In this document: piece after piece, positions 49,094 through 59,458 of the stretch
Position numbering within the stretch: the stretch's first letter is position 1
How the letters are laid out: each line of letters opens with the position of its first letter
Source: Enterobacteriaceae bacterium
Lineage (GTDB): Bacteria; Pseudomonadota; Gammaproteobacteria; Enterobacterales; Enterobacteriaceae
Assembly: GCA_031261005.1 (NCBI GenBank)
Contig: JAISKF010000014.1
Span: forward strand, 1 to 64,000
Length of the DNA stretch: 64,000 bases
Reading direction: 5' to 3'
Position numbers and translations under genes: made by a program
Notes under the pieces: model-generated
The model's database searches: none
Told to the model about the DNA's origin: nothing
What the model saw: only the letters and a program-made list of their open reading frames with translations

Positions 49094-52000
49094 TCACTGA
49101 TGCGTCACCACAATCATACGCAGCGCGTCGAGCCGCCAACTGGCTTGCTGCAAGCAGGCGAGGATCTGTTGACGATTTTCTTCGATGGCTTCCAGTTCAT
49201 CATCACGAATCGTTGGGTTTATCGCTTTTAAGGCATTCAGGCGATTCAGCTCCAGCGTCAGTGTATCATCAGCTTCCTGTTTGGCGGCATCAATCAATGC
49301 CTGTGCTTGTGCGGCGATCTCTTTTTCGCCCATCTGCAATACGTCATGAATATCTTTCTGCACCGCGTTGACCAGTTTGCTGCCGGTATGACGATTCACC
49401 GCATTAAGCTGGCGATTGAAGCCCTCAAAGCTCACTTGTCCGGCGAGATTTGTACCTTTGCGATCCAGCAGTAAACGGATTGGCGTTGGCGGTAAGAATC
49501 GCGTTAATTGCAGATTTTTCGGCGCTTGCGCTTCCACTACATAAATCAGTTCCATCAGCATAGTGCCGACAGGCAGCGCTTTATTTTTTAGCAGCGACAC
49601 GGTACAACTGCCGGTATCACCGGATAGGATCAAATCCAGCCCGTTACGCACGATCGGGTGTTCCCAACTGATAAATTGAGTATCTTCCCGCGACAGCGCT
49701 CTTTCACGGTCAAAAGTGATAGTGCAGCCATCTTGCGGAATGCCCGGAAAATCCGGTACCAACATATGATCAGACGGCGTGAGGATCACCAGATTATCGG
49801 TGTCATCTTCCTGATTAATTCCAACAATATCAAACAGATTCAGCGTAAAACCAATCAAATCAACGTTGTTATCCTGTCCGGCAATGGTTTCAACTAATTT
49901 TTGCGCTTGCTCACCGCCATTAGAGTTCATTTCCAGCAGGCGATCGCGCCCGTTTTCCAGTTGCGCTTTCAGGTTGTTGTGCATGGTACGGCTGCGCTGA
50001 ATAAAATCATCGAATCCGCTTTGCTCGGACGGTTCGGCTAAATATGCCATCAGATCATCATGCAGCGCGTCATACACCGGACGACCGGTGGGGCAGGTAT
50101 GCTCAAATGCGTCGAGACCCTCATGGAACCAGCGGATCAGAATTGCCTGCGCGGTATTTTCCAGATACGGCACGATAATCTGAATATCGCGGCTCTGACC
50201 GATACGATCCAGACGACCAATGCGTTGTTCCAGCAAATCAGGATTAAACGGCAGATCGAACATCACTAAACGGCTGGCAAACTGAAAGTTACGCCCCTCT
50301 GAACCGATTTCAGAGCAAAGCAAAACCTGCGCGCCGTTTTCTTCCGTGGCAAAGTAAGCCGCTGCGCGGTCGCGCTCGATAATGGATAAACCCTCGTGGA
50401 ATACTGCGGCATGAATCCCCTCGCGTTCGCGCAGGGTTTGCTCCAGTTTCAGTGCGGTAGCGGCTTGCGCGCAGATCACCAGCACTTTTTCATCACGATT
50501 TTGTTTCAGGTATTCCATCAACCATTCAACACGCGGATCGAAGTTCAGCCAGCTAACGCTATCGCCCTCAAATTCCTGAAAAATCTGTTCAGGATAGAGC
50601 ATATTATGCGCGCGCACGTCCAGCGTTTTTTTGCCGTTCATTAACTTAGCAACTTTAAACGCGGTTTGATATTGCGTTGGCAGCGGCAGTTTGATTTGAT
50701 GCAGATAACGCAGCGGGAAGCCTTTCACGCCCTGACGAGTATTGCGGAACAACACGCGGCTGGTGCCATGCCGATCCATTAGCATATTGACTAATTCAGT
50801 ACGCGCGGATTCGCTCTCTTCGCCGCCAAGATTGACCGCTTTCAGCAGCGGTTCAATGTCTTGTTCGTTAATCAGCTCACCTAACGAATTTAGCGCGCTG
50901 TTATCCAGTTTTTCACCGCTGACCAGCAAACTCACGGCATCAGCAACCGGACGATATTTCTGCTGTTCTTCAATAAATTCGTGGTAATCGTGAAAACGAT
51001 CGGGATCGAGCAAACGTAAACGAGCGAAATGGCTCTCTTGCCCCAACTGTTCTGGTGTTGCAGTTAATAGCAACACCGCAGGGATATTCTCCGCCAGTTG
51101 TTCAATCGCCAGATAATTACGGCTTGGCGCTGCTTCGCTCCAGACCAGATGATGCGCTTCGTCAACGACCAGCAAATCCCATTCAGCCTCGACTAAATCG
51201 CTTAAACGCTGTTTGTTTTGACAAGCAAAATCCAGCGAGCAAATCACCAGTTGTTCTGTCTCAAAAGGATTACTGAAATCAAGACGCGCTTCTGCGTAAC
51301 GCTCTTCATCAAACAATGAAAAATGCAGATTAAAACGGCGCAGCATTTCTACCAGCCATTGATGCTGCAACGTTTCCGGCACGATAATCAACACGCGCTC
51401 AACGCGACCAGCCAATAGCTGCTGATGGATAATCATGCCTGCTTCGATGGTTTTCCCCAGACCGACTTCATCAGCCAGCAATACACGCGGCGCATGACGA
51501 TGCCCGACTTCATTGGCAATATGTAATTGATGCGGGATCAGGCTGGCACGCACGCCGGTTAACCCGCTCCACGGCATTTTGTATTGTTCGCTCTGATATT
51601 TTCTTGCCCGATAACGCAAACAGTAGCGATCCATACGATCAAGCTGACCAGCGAACAGGCGATCTTGCGGTTTACTAAAGGTGAGTTTGCTGTCGAGCAT
51701 CACTTCACGCAGCGTCACATCAGGCTCATCGGTATCCAAACGGCGACCGACATACGCCAGCACGCCGTTTTTTTCTTTTACTTCTTCGACCAATAACTGC
51801 CAACCCTCGTGGCTGGTAACGGTATCGCCGGGGTTAAACATAACGCGGGTGATAGGGGAATCATGCTTGGCATACAGGCGATTTTCGCCGATTGCAGGAA
51901 ATAGCAGCGTTACGGTTCGTGCGTCCTCTGCGACAACTGTTCCTAATCCTAAGTCACTTTCCGTGTCACTGATCCAGCGTTGACCTAAAGTAAAGGGCAT
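49094..52000 (-). CDS. rapA: RNA polymerase-associated ATPase RapA
   Basis: Swi2/Snf2-type ATPase that recycles RNA polymerase stalled after transcription. N-terminal Tudor-like domains ([20 protein letters not shown]) precede the helicase motifs: Walker A in [20 protein letters not shown] in [12 protein letters not shown], and the second RecA lobe motif [37 protein letters not shown]. Length 968 aa, as in E. coli. Downstream of polB as in E. coli. Confidence 0.97.
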   Translation of the reverse strand: MPFTLGQRWISDTESDLGLGTVVAEDARTVTLLFPAIGENRLYAKHDSPITRVMFNPGDTVTSHEGWQLLVEEVKEKNGVLAYVGRRLDTDEPDVTLREVMLDSKLTFSKPQDRLFAGQLDRMDRYCLRYRARKYQSEQYKMPWSGLTGVRASLIPHQLHIANEVGHRHAPRVLLADEVGLGKTIEAGMIIHQQLLAGRVERVLIIVPETLQHQWLVEMLRRFNLHFSLFDEERYAEARLDFSNPFETEQLVICSLDFACQNKQRLSDLVEAEWDLLVVDEAHHLVWSEAAPSRNYLAIEQLAENIPAVLLLTATPEQLGQESHFARLRLLDPDRFHDYHEFIEEQQKYRPVADAVSLLVSGEKLDNSALNSLGELINEQDIEPLLKAVNLGGEESESARTELVNMLMDRHGTSRVLFRNTRQGVKGFPLRYLHQIKLPLPTQYQTAFKVAKLMNGKKTLDVRAHNMLYPEQIFQEFEGDSVSWLNFDPRVEWLMEYLKQNRDEKVLVICAQAATALKLEQTLREREGIHAAVFHEGLSIIERDRAAAYFATEENGAQVLLCSEIGSEGRNFQFASRLVMFDLPFNPDLLEQRIGRLDRIGQSRDIQIIVPYLENTAQAILIRWFHEGLDAFEHTCPTGRPVYDALHDDLMAYLAEPSEQSGFDDFIQRSRTMHNNLKAQLENGRDRLLEMNSNGGEQAQKLVETIAGQDNNVDLIGFTLNLFDIVGINQEDDTDNLVILTPSDHMLVPDFPGIPQDGCTITFDRERALSREDTQFISWEHPIVRNGLDLILSGDTGSCTVSLLKNKALPVGTMLMELIYVVEAQAPKNLQLTRFLPPTPIRLLLDRKGTNLAGQVSFEGFNRQLNAVNRHTGSKLVNAVQKDIHDVLQMGEKEIAAQAQALIDAAKQEADDTLTLELNRLNALKAINPTIRDDELEAIEENRQQILACLQQASWRLDALRMIVVTHQ

Positions 52001-52127
52001 ATATTTTTCGACTTCTCGTTTAATGAGAAAAACAACAATAAAAGGGATTAGCCTTATTGTTGTTTTGCTCTTTTGCTATGGTTTGGGGGGATAGAAATAA
52101 GGGCGCTATGGTAATGATCAGCGGCAG

Positions 52128-54536
52128 TTAAAACAAGCCCATCTGACCGCTAATCAGCGTTTCAAAATTATCGTGCATAAATGGCAAAATTGCATCTGCA
52201 ATTGGCTCTAATTGACGAGAAATATAGTGCTGATAATCGATGGGCGCGTGCCGGTTTTCCAGCGGTTCAGGACCTTGCAGCGTCATCAGATAACGGATTG
52301 TGCCGCCATTTTGGTATTGCAGCGGTCTGCCGTGCGCCTGATTATATTCATCTGCCAGTTTTGCAGCTCTGGCATGAGGCGGCACATTGCGTTGATATTC
52401 AGCCAGTTTTCTCCGCAGGCGCTTGCTGTAAATCAGCAGCGCATCAAATTCACCATTTAAGGTTTTTGCTACATAATCACGAATAAAATCCTGATAAGGC
52501 TGATTGTGGAAAATCCGCTGATAAAGCTGTTGCTGGAATTGCTGCGCCAGCGGCGTCCAGTCGGTGCGGACGGTTTCCATGCCTTTGTAAATCATTTCAT
52601 CGCTGCCGTCATCGTGGATAATTAAACCGGCATAACGTTTTTTACTGCCTTGCTCGGCACCGCGAATGGTCGGCATCAGAAAGCGATTAAAATGGGTTTC
52701 ATATTCCAGTTCCAGCGCGGATTCCAGCTTCATATCTTGCTGTAACGTTTCCCGCCACCATTGATTAACATGATTCACCAACGCGCGCCCGATCTGATCG
52801 GCTTGTTCGTTAGTATGGGCTTTTTTCAGCCAGACAAAGGTGGAATCGGTATCGCCGTAAATCACCTGATAGCCTTGCTGTTCAATCAACGCTTTGGTTT
52901 TTAACATGATTTCATGCCCGCGCAGCGTAATGGACGATGCCAGCCGCGGATCAAAAAAGCGACAACCGCTGGAACCTAGCACGCCGTAAAAAGCATTCAT
53001 AATAATTTTTAGCGCTTGAGATAACGGCTTATTGTTAGTCCGTTTTGCCTGCTCACGCCCTTGCCAGATCTGCGCGACAATATCAGGCAAGCAGTGAACT
53101 GAGCGTGAAAAACGCGCTTGCCGAAAACCGGCGATAGAATCCTGCTCTTTATCCTTTAACGTGCCTTCAATCAGACCAACGGGATCGATCAGAAAAGTGC
53201 GGATAATCGAGGGATACAGACTTTTATAATCCAGCACTAACACCGAATCATATAAATCAGGCGTGGACGACATTACATAACCGCCAGGGCTATGCTCTTC
53301 CGGCAGTGAGCCGAGATTCGGCGCAACATAGCCGATGCGGTGCATTCGCGGCAGGTAGAGATGAGTAAATGCAGCGACAGAACCGCCGCTGCGATCCGCA
53401 GCCAGACCCGTGACAGTGGCGCGCTCCAGTAAAAACGTCATTAGCTGCGTTTTGGCAAAAATTTTGGCAACCAGCACGCAATCCATCAGGTTGTAATAGG
53501 CAAGTGCCGGTTTATCTTCGCGGAACATACGATTGATTTCGTCCATGCGCTGATACGGATTATCAATCGCCTTGCCCTCGCTGAGCAACTCTCTGGCGAC
53601 ATTTTCCAGACTGAAAGAGGCGAAATTCCACGTCGCACTTTTCAGCGCTTCAATACCATCAATAATCAAACGACCGCTGGCAGAAGCAAAAAAATGCCCC
53701 TGCTTAAATCCGTGTTCGCGCCATTCAAGCACGCTGCCATCACGTCCAAAAGTCAGCGGAACCTGATAACGTTCGGCGTGTTTTTGCAAAATCCGCAAGT
53801 CAAACTGCACCAGATTCCAACCGATAATGGCATCGGGATCGTACTGCGCGATCCATTGATTGAGTTTTTGCAGCAATAAAGGACGGCTGGCAACATATTC
53901 CAGATCAAAATCGCGCTGTTGCTGTGATGAATGAGGTGAATTTGATGAGTGCGGGGAATCGGTCGCCGATCCCAACATATATACCTGATTTTGCCCGCAG
54001 CCATGTAAACCGATACAGTACAATTCACCATGTTCGGTGGTTTCAATATCCAGAGAAACAAAGCGCAGCGTCGGGCGATAATCCGGCGCAGGTTTGATGC
54101 GTGCGTTAATCAGCGAGCTATCGGCGATTTGATCGCCCTGAAACCAGACCGGCGCAGTAATAAAACGCTCCATCAAATAACGTTCCGGCGGACGAATATC
54201 CGCCTCATACAGAGTAATTCCCGCTTCATTCAATAGTTTTTCAATACGCTGCAACTGGCGATATTGACGGCAATACAAACCTAGTACCGGCTGACAATGA
54301 AAATCCTGCATCGCCAGCGGACGCAAACTCCAACCGCGCTCATTCGCTAACAACGCCGAAACCCGCGCCTGATTCACCGCAGGCACAAACGCTACTGCCT
54401 GCTGCAACGGCAAACGAATTCGCCGCGCACCGTTATCCGTCGCCAGCCAATAGTCGATCTCAATACCCGCAGGCGAATCCCGCCAGTGTCGGGTAAGGAT
54501 AAAACCTTGTTGCAGAGTTTGTGGCGTAGTGGTCAA
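52128..54536 (-). CDS. polB: DNA polymerase II
   Basis: SOS-induced family-B repair polymerase with proofreading. The exonuclease motif is [16 protein letters not shown], later [14 protein letters not shown]. Polymerase motifs are [14 protein letters not shown], the helix [17 protein letters not shown], and [11 protein letters not shown]. Length 802 aa (E. coli 783). An exact LexA operator lies about 46 bp upstream of the start. It is followed by rapA. Confidence 0.97.
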   Translation of the reverse strand: MTTTPQTLQQGFILTRHWRDSPAGIEIDYWLATDNGARRIRLPLQQAVAFVPAVNQARVSALLANERGWSLRPLAMQDFHCQPVLGLYCRQYRQLQRIEKLLNEAGITLYEADIRPPERYLMERFITAPVWFQGDQIADSSLINARIKPAPDYRPTLRFVSLDIETTEHGELYCIGLHGCGQNQVYMLGSATDSPHSSNSPHSSQQQRDFDLEYVASRPLLLQKLNQWIAQYDPDAIIGWNLVQFDLRILQKHAERYQVPLTFGRDGSVLEWREHGFKQGHFFASASGRLIIDGIEALKSATWNFASFSLENVARELLSEGKAIDNPYQRMDEINRMFREDKPALAYYNLMDCVLVAKIFAKTQLMTFLLERATVTGLAADRSGGSVAAFTHLYLPRMHRIGYVAPNLGSLPEEHSPGGYVMSSTPDLYDSVLVLDYKSLYPSIIRTFLIDPVGLIEGTLKDKEQDSIAGFRQARFSRSVHCLPDIVAQIWQGREQAKRTNNKPLSQALKIIMNAFYGVLGSSGCRFFDPRLASSITLRGHEIMLKTKALIEQQGYQVIYGDTDSTFVWLKKAHTNEQADQIGRALVNHVNQWWRETLQQDMKLESALELEYETHFNRFLMPTIRGAEQGSKKRYAGLIIHDDGSDEMIYKGMETVRTDWTPLAQQFQQQLYQRIFHNQPYQDFIRDYVAKTLNGEFDALLIYSKRLRRKLAEYQRNVPPHARAAKLADEYNQAHGRPLQYQNGGTIRYLMTLQGPEPLENRHAPIDYQHYISRQLEPIADAILPFMHDNFETLISGQMGLF

Positions 54537-54573
54537 GATGATTGCCTACCGGTTTTTCGTGTAATTGATAGGG

Positions 54574-54597
54574 ATTATAGCCTGTATGTTTGTACAG
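54574..54597 (-). promoter_or_regulatory. polB promoter with LexA operator (SOS box)
   Basis: CTGT-N8-ACAG (54582-54597) is an exact LexA box. On the minus strand it lies immediately before TATAAT (complement of 54574-54579), so LexA would block the promoter spacer. This fits SOS control of polB. Confidence 0.88.
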
Positions 54598-54767
54598 GGG
54601 CAGTATAATATACTAATAAATATAGTGTTCATATTCACTATTACAATGTAATTATAATTTTTTATATTTGTATTAAGTAAAATAGTTATTTCTTATTAAG
54701 ATTCTGTTACTAATATGTGAGAATGAAATGGAGAAAACTATTGTAGTTTTAGCATGTTCAATAAAAC

Positions 54768-54866
54768 ATGATTATTGATACTGAAAAATATGTTGAGGCT
54801 ACGGGCGGAAAATTGCATATAGATATTGAGCTGGAAGATGGAACGCATTATTGTCTTCCGATATGA
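54768..54866 (+). pseudogene. C-terminal remnant of an XRE/HigA-type antitoxin gene
   Basis: A 32-codon open stretch contains KYVEATGGKLHIDIELEDG, which resembles the C-terminal segment of helix-turn-helix antitoxin-type regulators (typically YVEALGGxLxxxVxLPDG). The DNA-binding part is missing; the 60 bases before it read in another frame (MEKTIVVLACSIKH then stop). It looks like a decayed toxin-antitoxin gene in the accessory region next to polB. Confidence 0.5.
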
Positions 54867-54974
54867 AATTTGAAAAATTTTAATTTAAATAAAAATATTA
54901 GATTAAAAATGCTGATTCCATATTTTTATGCAACCAGCGTTTTGCTTTATACAATAGTTGTTGTTTAATTAATC

Positions 54975-55013
54975 AAAAATTTGGATAAGGAAATGGTAAA
55001 AATGATAGGTTAA
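54975..55013 (+). repeat. Solo end of the MITE-like repeat
   Basis: TTTGGATAAGGAAATGGTAA and the following AATGATAGGTTAAT match the left arm of full copies. There is no GC-rich core. It borders the 3' end of the ATP-grasp gene and marks one edge of the accessory operon. Confidence 0.6.
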
Positions 55014-55020
55014 TTATCTC

Positions 55021-56268
55021 TTATTCATAAATTACTCCTTCATTCTCGTTATTACGAACGATTTGAAGGTCTGCCATCAATTGCTTTCTATCTTGATTAA
55101 AAAGAGAAAGGGTACCTAGTGCTGTTTTTAGGTCTTTTGTTACACATGTTGTTTTATTCATAAAGAAGTTTTGTTTATAACTAACAAAAGAAGGTAATTC
55201 CTCCAGTTTTGTCCAGTAATCTTTTCTCAGTGTTTTATTCGAAAGAGGTGACCGGAGTAATACATGCATTGCTTGCCCATAGAAATTAGGATGTGTTGAT
55301 CGTGAAATAGTAAAATAATTTGGGGAAAGTAAAGAAGAAATAACATCCTGAACGTGATTGCGACCACAGGTATAAGTCGTCAAACGAAGATCAAGACTAC
55401 CGTGTAAGCGGCAGTTGAGTTCGACTATTATGGGTTCTTTTTCTGTCATGATAATTTCAAGGTGTGTTGGACCATTGCGAACGCCAAGAGCATTTAATAC
55501 TTTAGTTGCATAATTGCGAAGTACTGCATATTCAGGAAGTCCATGATCAACAGTTTCCATATAATCTAAAAAAGGAGATATACCATTGTCACGCTTTACA
55601 GCCCAAATGCTAGTTAAATAGTGTTGTCCGTTTAGGGATACATTGTCGAGAATAAATTCCTGTCCACATAAATAGCTTTGTATTAATACAGTAGTATTAG
55701 GAGACCCATAGTATGATGCTGAGTTCATGACCTCATTGAAAGCTTGATGAACAGCTTCTATAGAATTGCATTTGAAAACACCTTTTACCCCTGCACTTTC
55801 AACTGGTTTAATGATAACTGGATATTGATTATGTTGTTCAGCCCAGTTTGAAATAGCATGTATATCATCTGATAGCATTTGTTCAGGTACTTTTAGTCCT
55901 GATTTACTAACTGTGTTGATCATCTCAAACTTATGTCGTCTGGCGGCACTTAGCTCTGACACATTTATATATGTCAGATTCATTGCAGTAGCGAGTATAT
56001 CAACTAATTTGAGAGCCGAATCTAAACCATGTAATACAGCAGAAAACTGCCATTTAGAAAGGGTGCTAAGAGTTTGTCGTATATTTCCTTGATGAATAAA
56101 ACAAGCCACATAATCTTGCTGGTTGAGTGCTTCACCGAAATCGGTCGCTATTGTTAGATCGCTGAATAGATGGACACATTGTATTCCGTAAGCACGAAAA
56201 ATGGGGGCGTAATTCTCTGCGGTTGAAATACCATCAATAATCAGAATAGCTTTAATACTATTTTTCAT
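55021..56268 (-). CDS. ATP-grasp ligase (carboxylate-amine ligase), specificity unknown
   Basis: A 415-aa ATP-grasp enzyme that would activate a carboxylate as an acyl phosphate and join it to an amine, as in dipeptide (L-amino acid) ligases. Seen: ATP-binding Lys154 in YPVIIKPVESAGVKGVF, then EFILDNVSLNGQ, and the Mg2+-binding Glu271, Glu283 and Asn285 in THLEIIMTEKEPIIVELNCRLHG. The N-terminal preATP-grasp domain is present. The start is ATG 56268, with GGAGATAT, overlapping the MFS gene by 11 bp. AT-rich; third gene of the operon. It could instead serve cofactor or siderophore tailoring; no substrate can be inferred. Confidence 0.82.
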   Translation of the reverse strand: MKNSIKAILIIDGISTAENYAPIFRAYGIQCVHLFSDLTIATDFGEALNQQDYVACFIHQGNIRQTLSTLSKWQFSAVLHGLDSALKLVDILATAMNLTYINVSELSAARRHKFEMINTVSKSGLKVPEQMLSDDIHAISNWAEQHNQYPVIIKPVESAGVKGVFKCNSIEAVHQAFNEVMNSASYYGSPNTTVLIQSYLCGQEFILDNVSLNGQHYLTSIWAVKRDNGISPFLDYMETVDHGLPEYAVLRNYATKVLNALGVRNGPTHLEIIMTEKEPIIVELNCRLHGSLDLRLTTYTCGRNHVQDVISSLLSPNYFTISRSTHPNFYGQAMHVLLRSPLSNKTLRKDYWTKLEELPSFVSYKQNFFMNKTTCVTKDLKTALGTLSLFNQDRKQLMADLQIVRNNENEGVIYE

Positions 56269-57643
56269 GTGATATATCTCCATCATTAGATTCATAAAAT
56301 TTGATGTAGGAAAGAAAAGTAGATAGCATCATCACTAGTGCTGCGATAGAAAAGCCAAATGTTGCCCCATATCTGATTGAAAAACTTACTCCTGATACTA
56401 ACAACCCTAACAATGCGACACCTATTGCCCCTCCAATTTGGCGCGTAGCATTAATGGCAGCTGACGCTGTAGCTGTCATTTCTGGCGGTGCAGAATGGAT
56501 AAATGTAGACAGTAATGTCGGCAGAGCGATTCCTCCACCGACCGGCATTAAGAAAAGAAATAAAACAAAGGTCAGAAAATCTGCATCAATATGCGTTAAA
56601 ACAGCGAGGGATATGTAACTTATCATGGCGATAATTACGCCTATTATGATCGTTAAACGCGAGCCAAATCGTTCTGATAAATAACCGCTGGCAGTGTTCG
56701 CTAAGGCAATAATAGTGAATGTGAGTAAAGCCAGTCCGGTCATTACCGGAGAAAATCCGCGATACATCTGAAAGTAAATTGTTAGCAGGAAAATTGAACC
56801 ATAAAAAGAAAAGTTCATTGCTGCACCGAGAAATAATCCCAAAGAAAAAAATGGTGTTTTAAATAAACTGGCTGGAATAAATGCTGTTTGATTATTGCTG
56901 ATATGGCGTACCAGTTGGATCAATGAAATTAGGAAAATCACAGCAAATACTAAATCTGAAAAGGTATAACTTGCATCCTTGCCAGATTTTATCAGTACGA
57001 AAATCAGTGAAAAACTGGTAACAATAAAAAGCAGAATTCCTTTGTTATCGATTTGGCGCGCGTTAAAATGAACTGGTTCATTGATAAAAAGAAGAGTGAA
57101 TAATATACCAATAAGACATATCGGTATATTAATCAGAAAAAGCGAGTGCCAAGAGTAATACTCTAACATCAAGCCGCCAAAGAAAGGTCCGGCAGCACTA
57201 ATGATCCCGCCTATTGCACTCCACCAACCGATAGCTTTTGTTCGTAATACCGCATCTCCGCCACTAGCAATAGTAAGTAACGCTAGTGATGATGGTAGAA
57301 TCAGTGCCGCACCGACCCCTTGTCCAATACGACCTGCAATCATGATTTCAATCGTTGATGAAAATGCACAAATAAGAGAGGAAAGCAGAAAGAAAACCAT
57401 GCCTAGCAGATTGACGATTCGGTTGCCGTAGCGATCACTTAATCCACCAGCAGCGAGAAGTAGTGTAGCAAAGACAATCACGTAAGCATCAGGAATCCAC
57501 TGTAATGCGGATATATCCGTCTGAAATATATTGGCAAATGTAGGTAAAGCCACATTGACGATTGTGACATCGAGCTGAACAACTACATAGCCCATTGACG
57601 TAATGAGAGCAGTTGAAAGCATTGATGAACGGTGCGCTTTCAT
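56258..57643 (-). CDS. MFS exporter, DHA2 (14-helix) family
   Basis: A 461-aa drug:proton antiporter of the EmrB/QacA type. TM1 carries the family motif LDVTIVNVALP, motif A is GGLSDRYGNR and motif C is GPFFGG. Fourteen hydrophobic segments are spread over the length. There is no EmrA-type adaptor gene beside it, so export is probably across the inner membrane only. Its RBS GGAGTGAG overlaps the stop of the small upstream gene and its end overlaps the ligase gene. This indicates a coupled set in which it likely exports the ligase product or protects the cell from it. Confidence 0.9.
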   Translation of the reverse strand: MKAHRSSMLSTALITSMGYVVVQLDVTIVNVALPTFANIFQTDISALQWIPDAYVIVFATLLLAAGGLSDRYGNRIVNLLGMVFFLLSSLICAFSSTIEIMIAGRIGQGVGAALILPSSLALLTIASGGDAVLRTKAIGWWSAIGGIISAAGPFFGGLMLEYYSWHSLFLINIPICLIGILFTLLFINEPVHFNARQIDNKGILLFIVTSFSLIFVLIKSGKDASYTFSDLVFAVIFLISLIQLVRHISNNQTAFIPASLFKTPFFSLGLFLGAAMNFSFYGSIFLLTIYFQMYRGFSPVMTGLALLTFTIIALANTASGYLSERFGSRLTIIIGVIIAMISYISLAVLTHIDADFLTFVLFLFLMPVGGGIALPTLLSTFIHSAPPEMTATASAAINATRQIGGAIGVALLGLLVSGVSFSIRYGATFGFSIAALVMMLSTFLSYIKFYESNDGDISHEK

Positions 57644-57646
57644 AAC

Positions 57647-58012
57647 TCACTCCATCACAAGATAAACGAAAGCTCGACGCTCTCTATCAGGAATAAATTG
57701 TGGTGCGTATGATAGATTGACTAAATTGTTAACTAGTTGACCAGTTTCGTTATTAAGTGGACTCCCAATGATTACATCATCAATGGGAAGATTAGTGATT
57801 TTGATACCTGAATATTCTGAAAATGGTTTTTTAAAATGTTCTAGTGCGTTGGTTACTGTATTAGGAAGAATATGCCACATCTGTTTCCTCATAATACTTA
57901 TATACTCGTTGTCTCCATCCGGTGAATAAAGAAGATCTGTAATTCCTTGGGAAATAGTTAACTTTTCTTCATTAGTAAGTTCTATTACCTTCAGTGTATT
58001 CTCAGTATTCAT
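57647..58012 (-). CDS. Small protein resembling the N-terminal domain of clavaminate-synthase-like oxygenases
   Basis: A 121-aa protein beginning MNTENTLKVIELTNEEK. The stretch WHILPNTVTNALEHF, then SGIKITNLPIDDVIIGSP, resembles the N-terminal domain of AsnO/clavaminate synthase (pattern LPxxLxxALxxF...GxxxLRGLPVDxxxxxTP). The Fe2+-binding HxE/D...H jelly roll that should follow is absent: the frame ends in YLVME and a TGA within the next gene's ribosome-binding site. Either it is a truncated enzyme or a domain kept for another role. GGAG lies 6 nt before the ATG. First gene of the operon. Confidence 0.55.
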   Translation of the reverse strand: MNTENTLKVIELTNEEKLTISQGITDLLYSPDGDNEYISIMRKQMWHILPNTVTNALEHFKKPFSEYSGIKITNLPIDDVIIGSPLNNETGQLVNNLVNLSYAPQFIPDRERRAFVYLVME

Positions 58013-58756
58013 ATTTTTCTCCGTCTGAAATGGTTATATGCGGTCATCTTTTAAGTTGTCGCCTACCTGCGTCTTGAGAGCTCTTTGATATGAATTAATA
58101 ATAGGAATATATGTTATGTATTTGTTAATAAAATAACAAAAATGAATAAACATATTACTTTTTAGAATATAAATATTTTTCAAATATATTTATATAGGGG
58201 TGTTTTTGATATAACTCATTATATATCAATGTATTATTGATATTTTTTAGTTTGGTGACTTTGCTTTAAATGAGATTATATGATGTTTAATTATAGATTG
58301 ATTAATCTATAATTAATGTAAAAGATTATTAATGTGTTTAAACATAGTAACTAAAATGAAAAAAAAGTGAAATATATCGGTAGGCTAAGACAGTTTCATC
58401 CTAAAAATTTTCATTTAACTAATCTGTCCCTAAAGTTATTTCCGCCTAATTATTTACAGGGTTGATTAAAAGTGACTGCTTAATTTAAGGGTAGAAGAGT
58501 TTGGTTATACACATTTTCTAATCTCTTCTAACATTTATCTAAATTCAATAATTACTGCTTCAAAAGCTCTAATCCTCTGATACGATCAGTCCTAAAAAAA
58601 TCCCATTCTTTCACCAAAACCTTTCTAGGATTAATAACAACATTTTTGTTAAATGATAAGGTCAGTAATAACGTTTACCTTTATAAAATTAAAACGCTAA
58701 TCACAATCTACTTCTGCAATTAGCGTTTTATCTTACATCACATCATAACTAACTTC
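58013..58756. other. AT-rich 744-bp intergenic region with a palindrome
   Basis: No credible gene is seen on either strand. It contains the promoter region of the three-gene operon and a perfect 11-bp inverted repeat AATTATAGATT / AATCTATAATT with a 4-nt spacer at 58289-58314, which could be a regulator operator. A GC-containing patch at 58395-58445 (AGACAGTTTCATCC to TCTGTCCC) might be an old insertion-element fragment. Base composition is far more AT-rich than the thi and pol genes. Confidence 0.6.
58690..58730 (-). terminator. Terminator of the DUF1090 gene
   Basis: TAAAACGCTAAT / ATTAGCGTTTTA, a perfect 12-bp inverted repeat with a 17-nt loop, 27 bp beyond the stop codon. On the minus strand the stem's T-rich 3' side runs on into TTTTAATTTTATAA. 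Confidence 0.85.
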
Positions 58757-59245
58757 TTATTTAGCAGCAGGTTCGGTAGTTCCGCTTGCCTGATTCAACT
58801 GTTCTTCAAATTTAGTCAGGCGTGCTTTTTCTGCTTCCAGTTTTTTATCTAACTTAGCGGCTTGTTTTGCTTTGCCTGCATCTAGTGCTTTTTGCTTATC
58901 CGCTTCGATTTTCTTGATGTTTTCTTGTCCTTGTTGGACGCGCTTTTCTAACTTAGCAGCTTGTTTTTGCGGATCAAGCGCGGCTTTGGTGTCGCCTTTG
59001 AACTTCTTCACATCGCCTTTAATCTGATTTTTCGCGTTGCAGTTATCAGTCACTTGCGATAATGCACTTTCCAGACTGGTAACACGATCAGTGTTGTTCT
59101 CTGCTTTAGCTTGGGTGATCTGTTCGTTCAGCTTGGCAATTTTAGATTCACAGCCGCCTTGATGTTTGCCTTTCGCACTGGCGCTGCCAGCACTGATAGC
59201 AACAAGCACTAATGGTAATAGAACAACTTTAGTGATGGTTTTCAT
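58757..59245 (-). CDS. DUF1090 family periplasmic protein (YqjC-like)
   Basis: Secreted protein of 162 aa with a signal peptide cleaved near SAGSASAKGKHQGG. The mature part is highly charged and predicted almost entirely helical/coiled coil (KIAKLNEQITQAKAEN, KAKQAAKLDKKLEAEKARL). Two cysteines (CESK and NCNAK) match DUF1090 positions and may form a disulfide. YqjC is associated with the yqjCDEK envelope-stress genes in E. coli; here it stands alone. Function unknown. Confidence 0.82.
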   Translation of the reverse strand: MKTITKVVLLPLVLVAISAGSASAKGKHQGGCESKIAKLNEQITQAKAENNTDRVTSLESALSQVTDNCNAKNQIKGDVKKFKGDTKAALDPQKQAAKLEKRVQQGQENIKKIEADKQKALDAGKAKQAAKLDKKLEAEKARLTKFEEQLNQASGTTEPAAK

Positions 59246-59274
59246 CTTTCTTCCTTATTTAATGTCTCAAGATA

Positions 59275-59354
59275 TATACCCGTCATGCTTCAGGCTCATC
59301 GGGACTTGCTTACTCACTTGCCGCTTCGATGCAACTTGAATTATTTAGGGTATA
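59275..59354. repeat. Enterobacterial palindromic intergenic repeat (TATACCC...GGGTATA)
   Basis: An 80-bp element bounded by TATACCC and GGGTATA, with inner CTTCAGGCTCATC and GATGCAACTTGAA. It resembles the roughly 120-bp palindromic repeats dispersed between genes in Yersinia, Serratia and Photorhabdus, here shortened in the middle. Different from the MITE family of this window. Confidence 0.6.
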
Positions 59355-59458
59355 AATATCAATTACGAGTTGATATTAGAGCAGCTATTTTCGCGCTTTG
59401 AGTTACCAAAAAAGCGCTATTTTTACTGTGATACAGCTAAAATTTTAGCCTATCCTCG

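Noticed and set aside
58395-58445. Insertion-sequence end in the AT-rich gap
   Set aside because: The AGACAG...CTGTCCC motif is suggestive, but there is no transposase fragment or matching second end.
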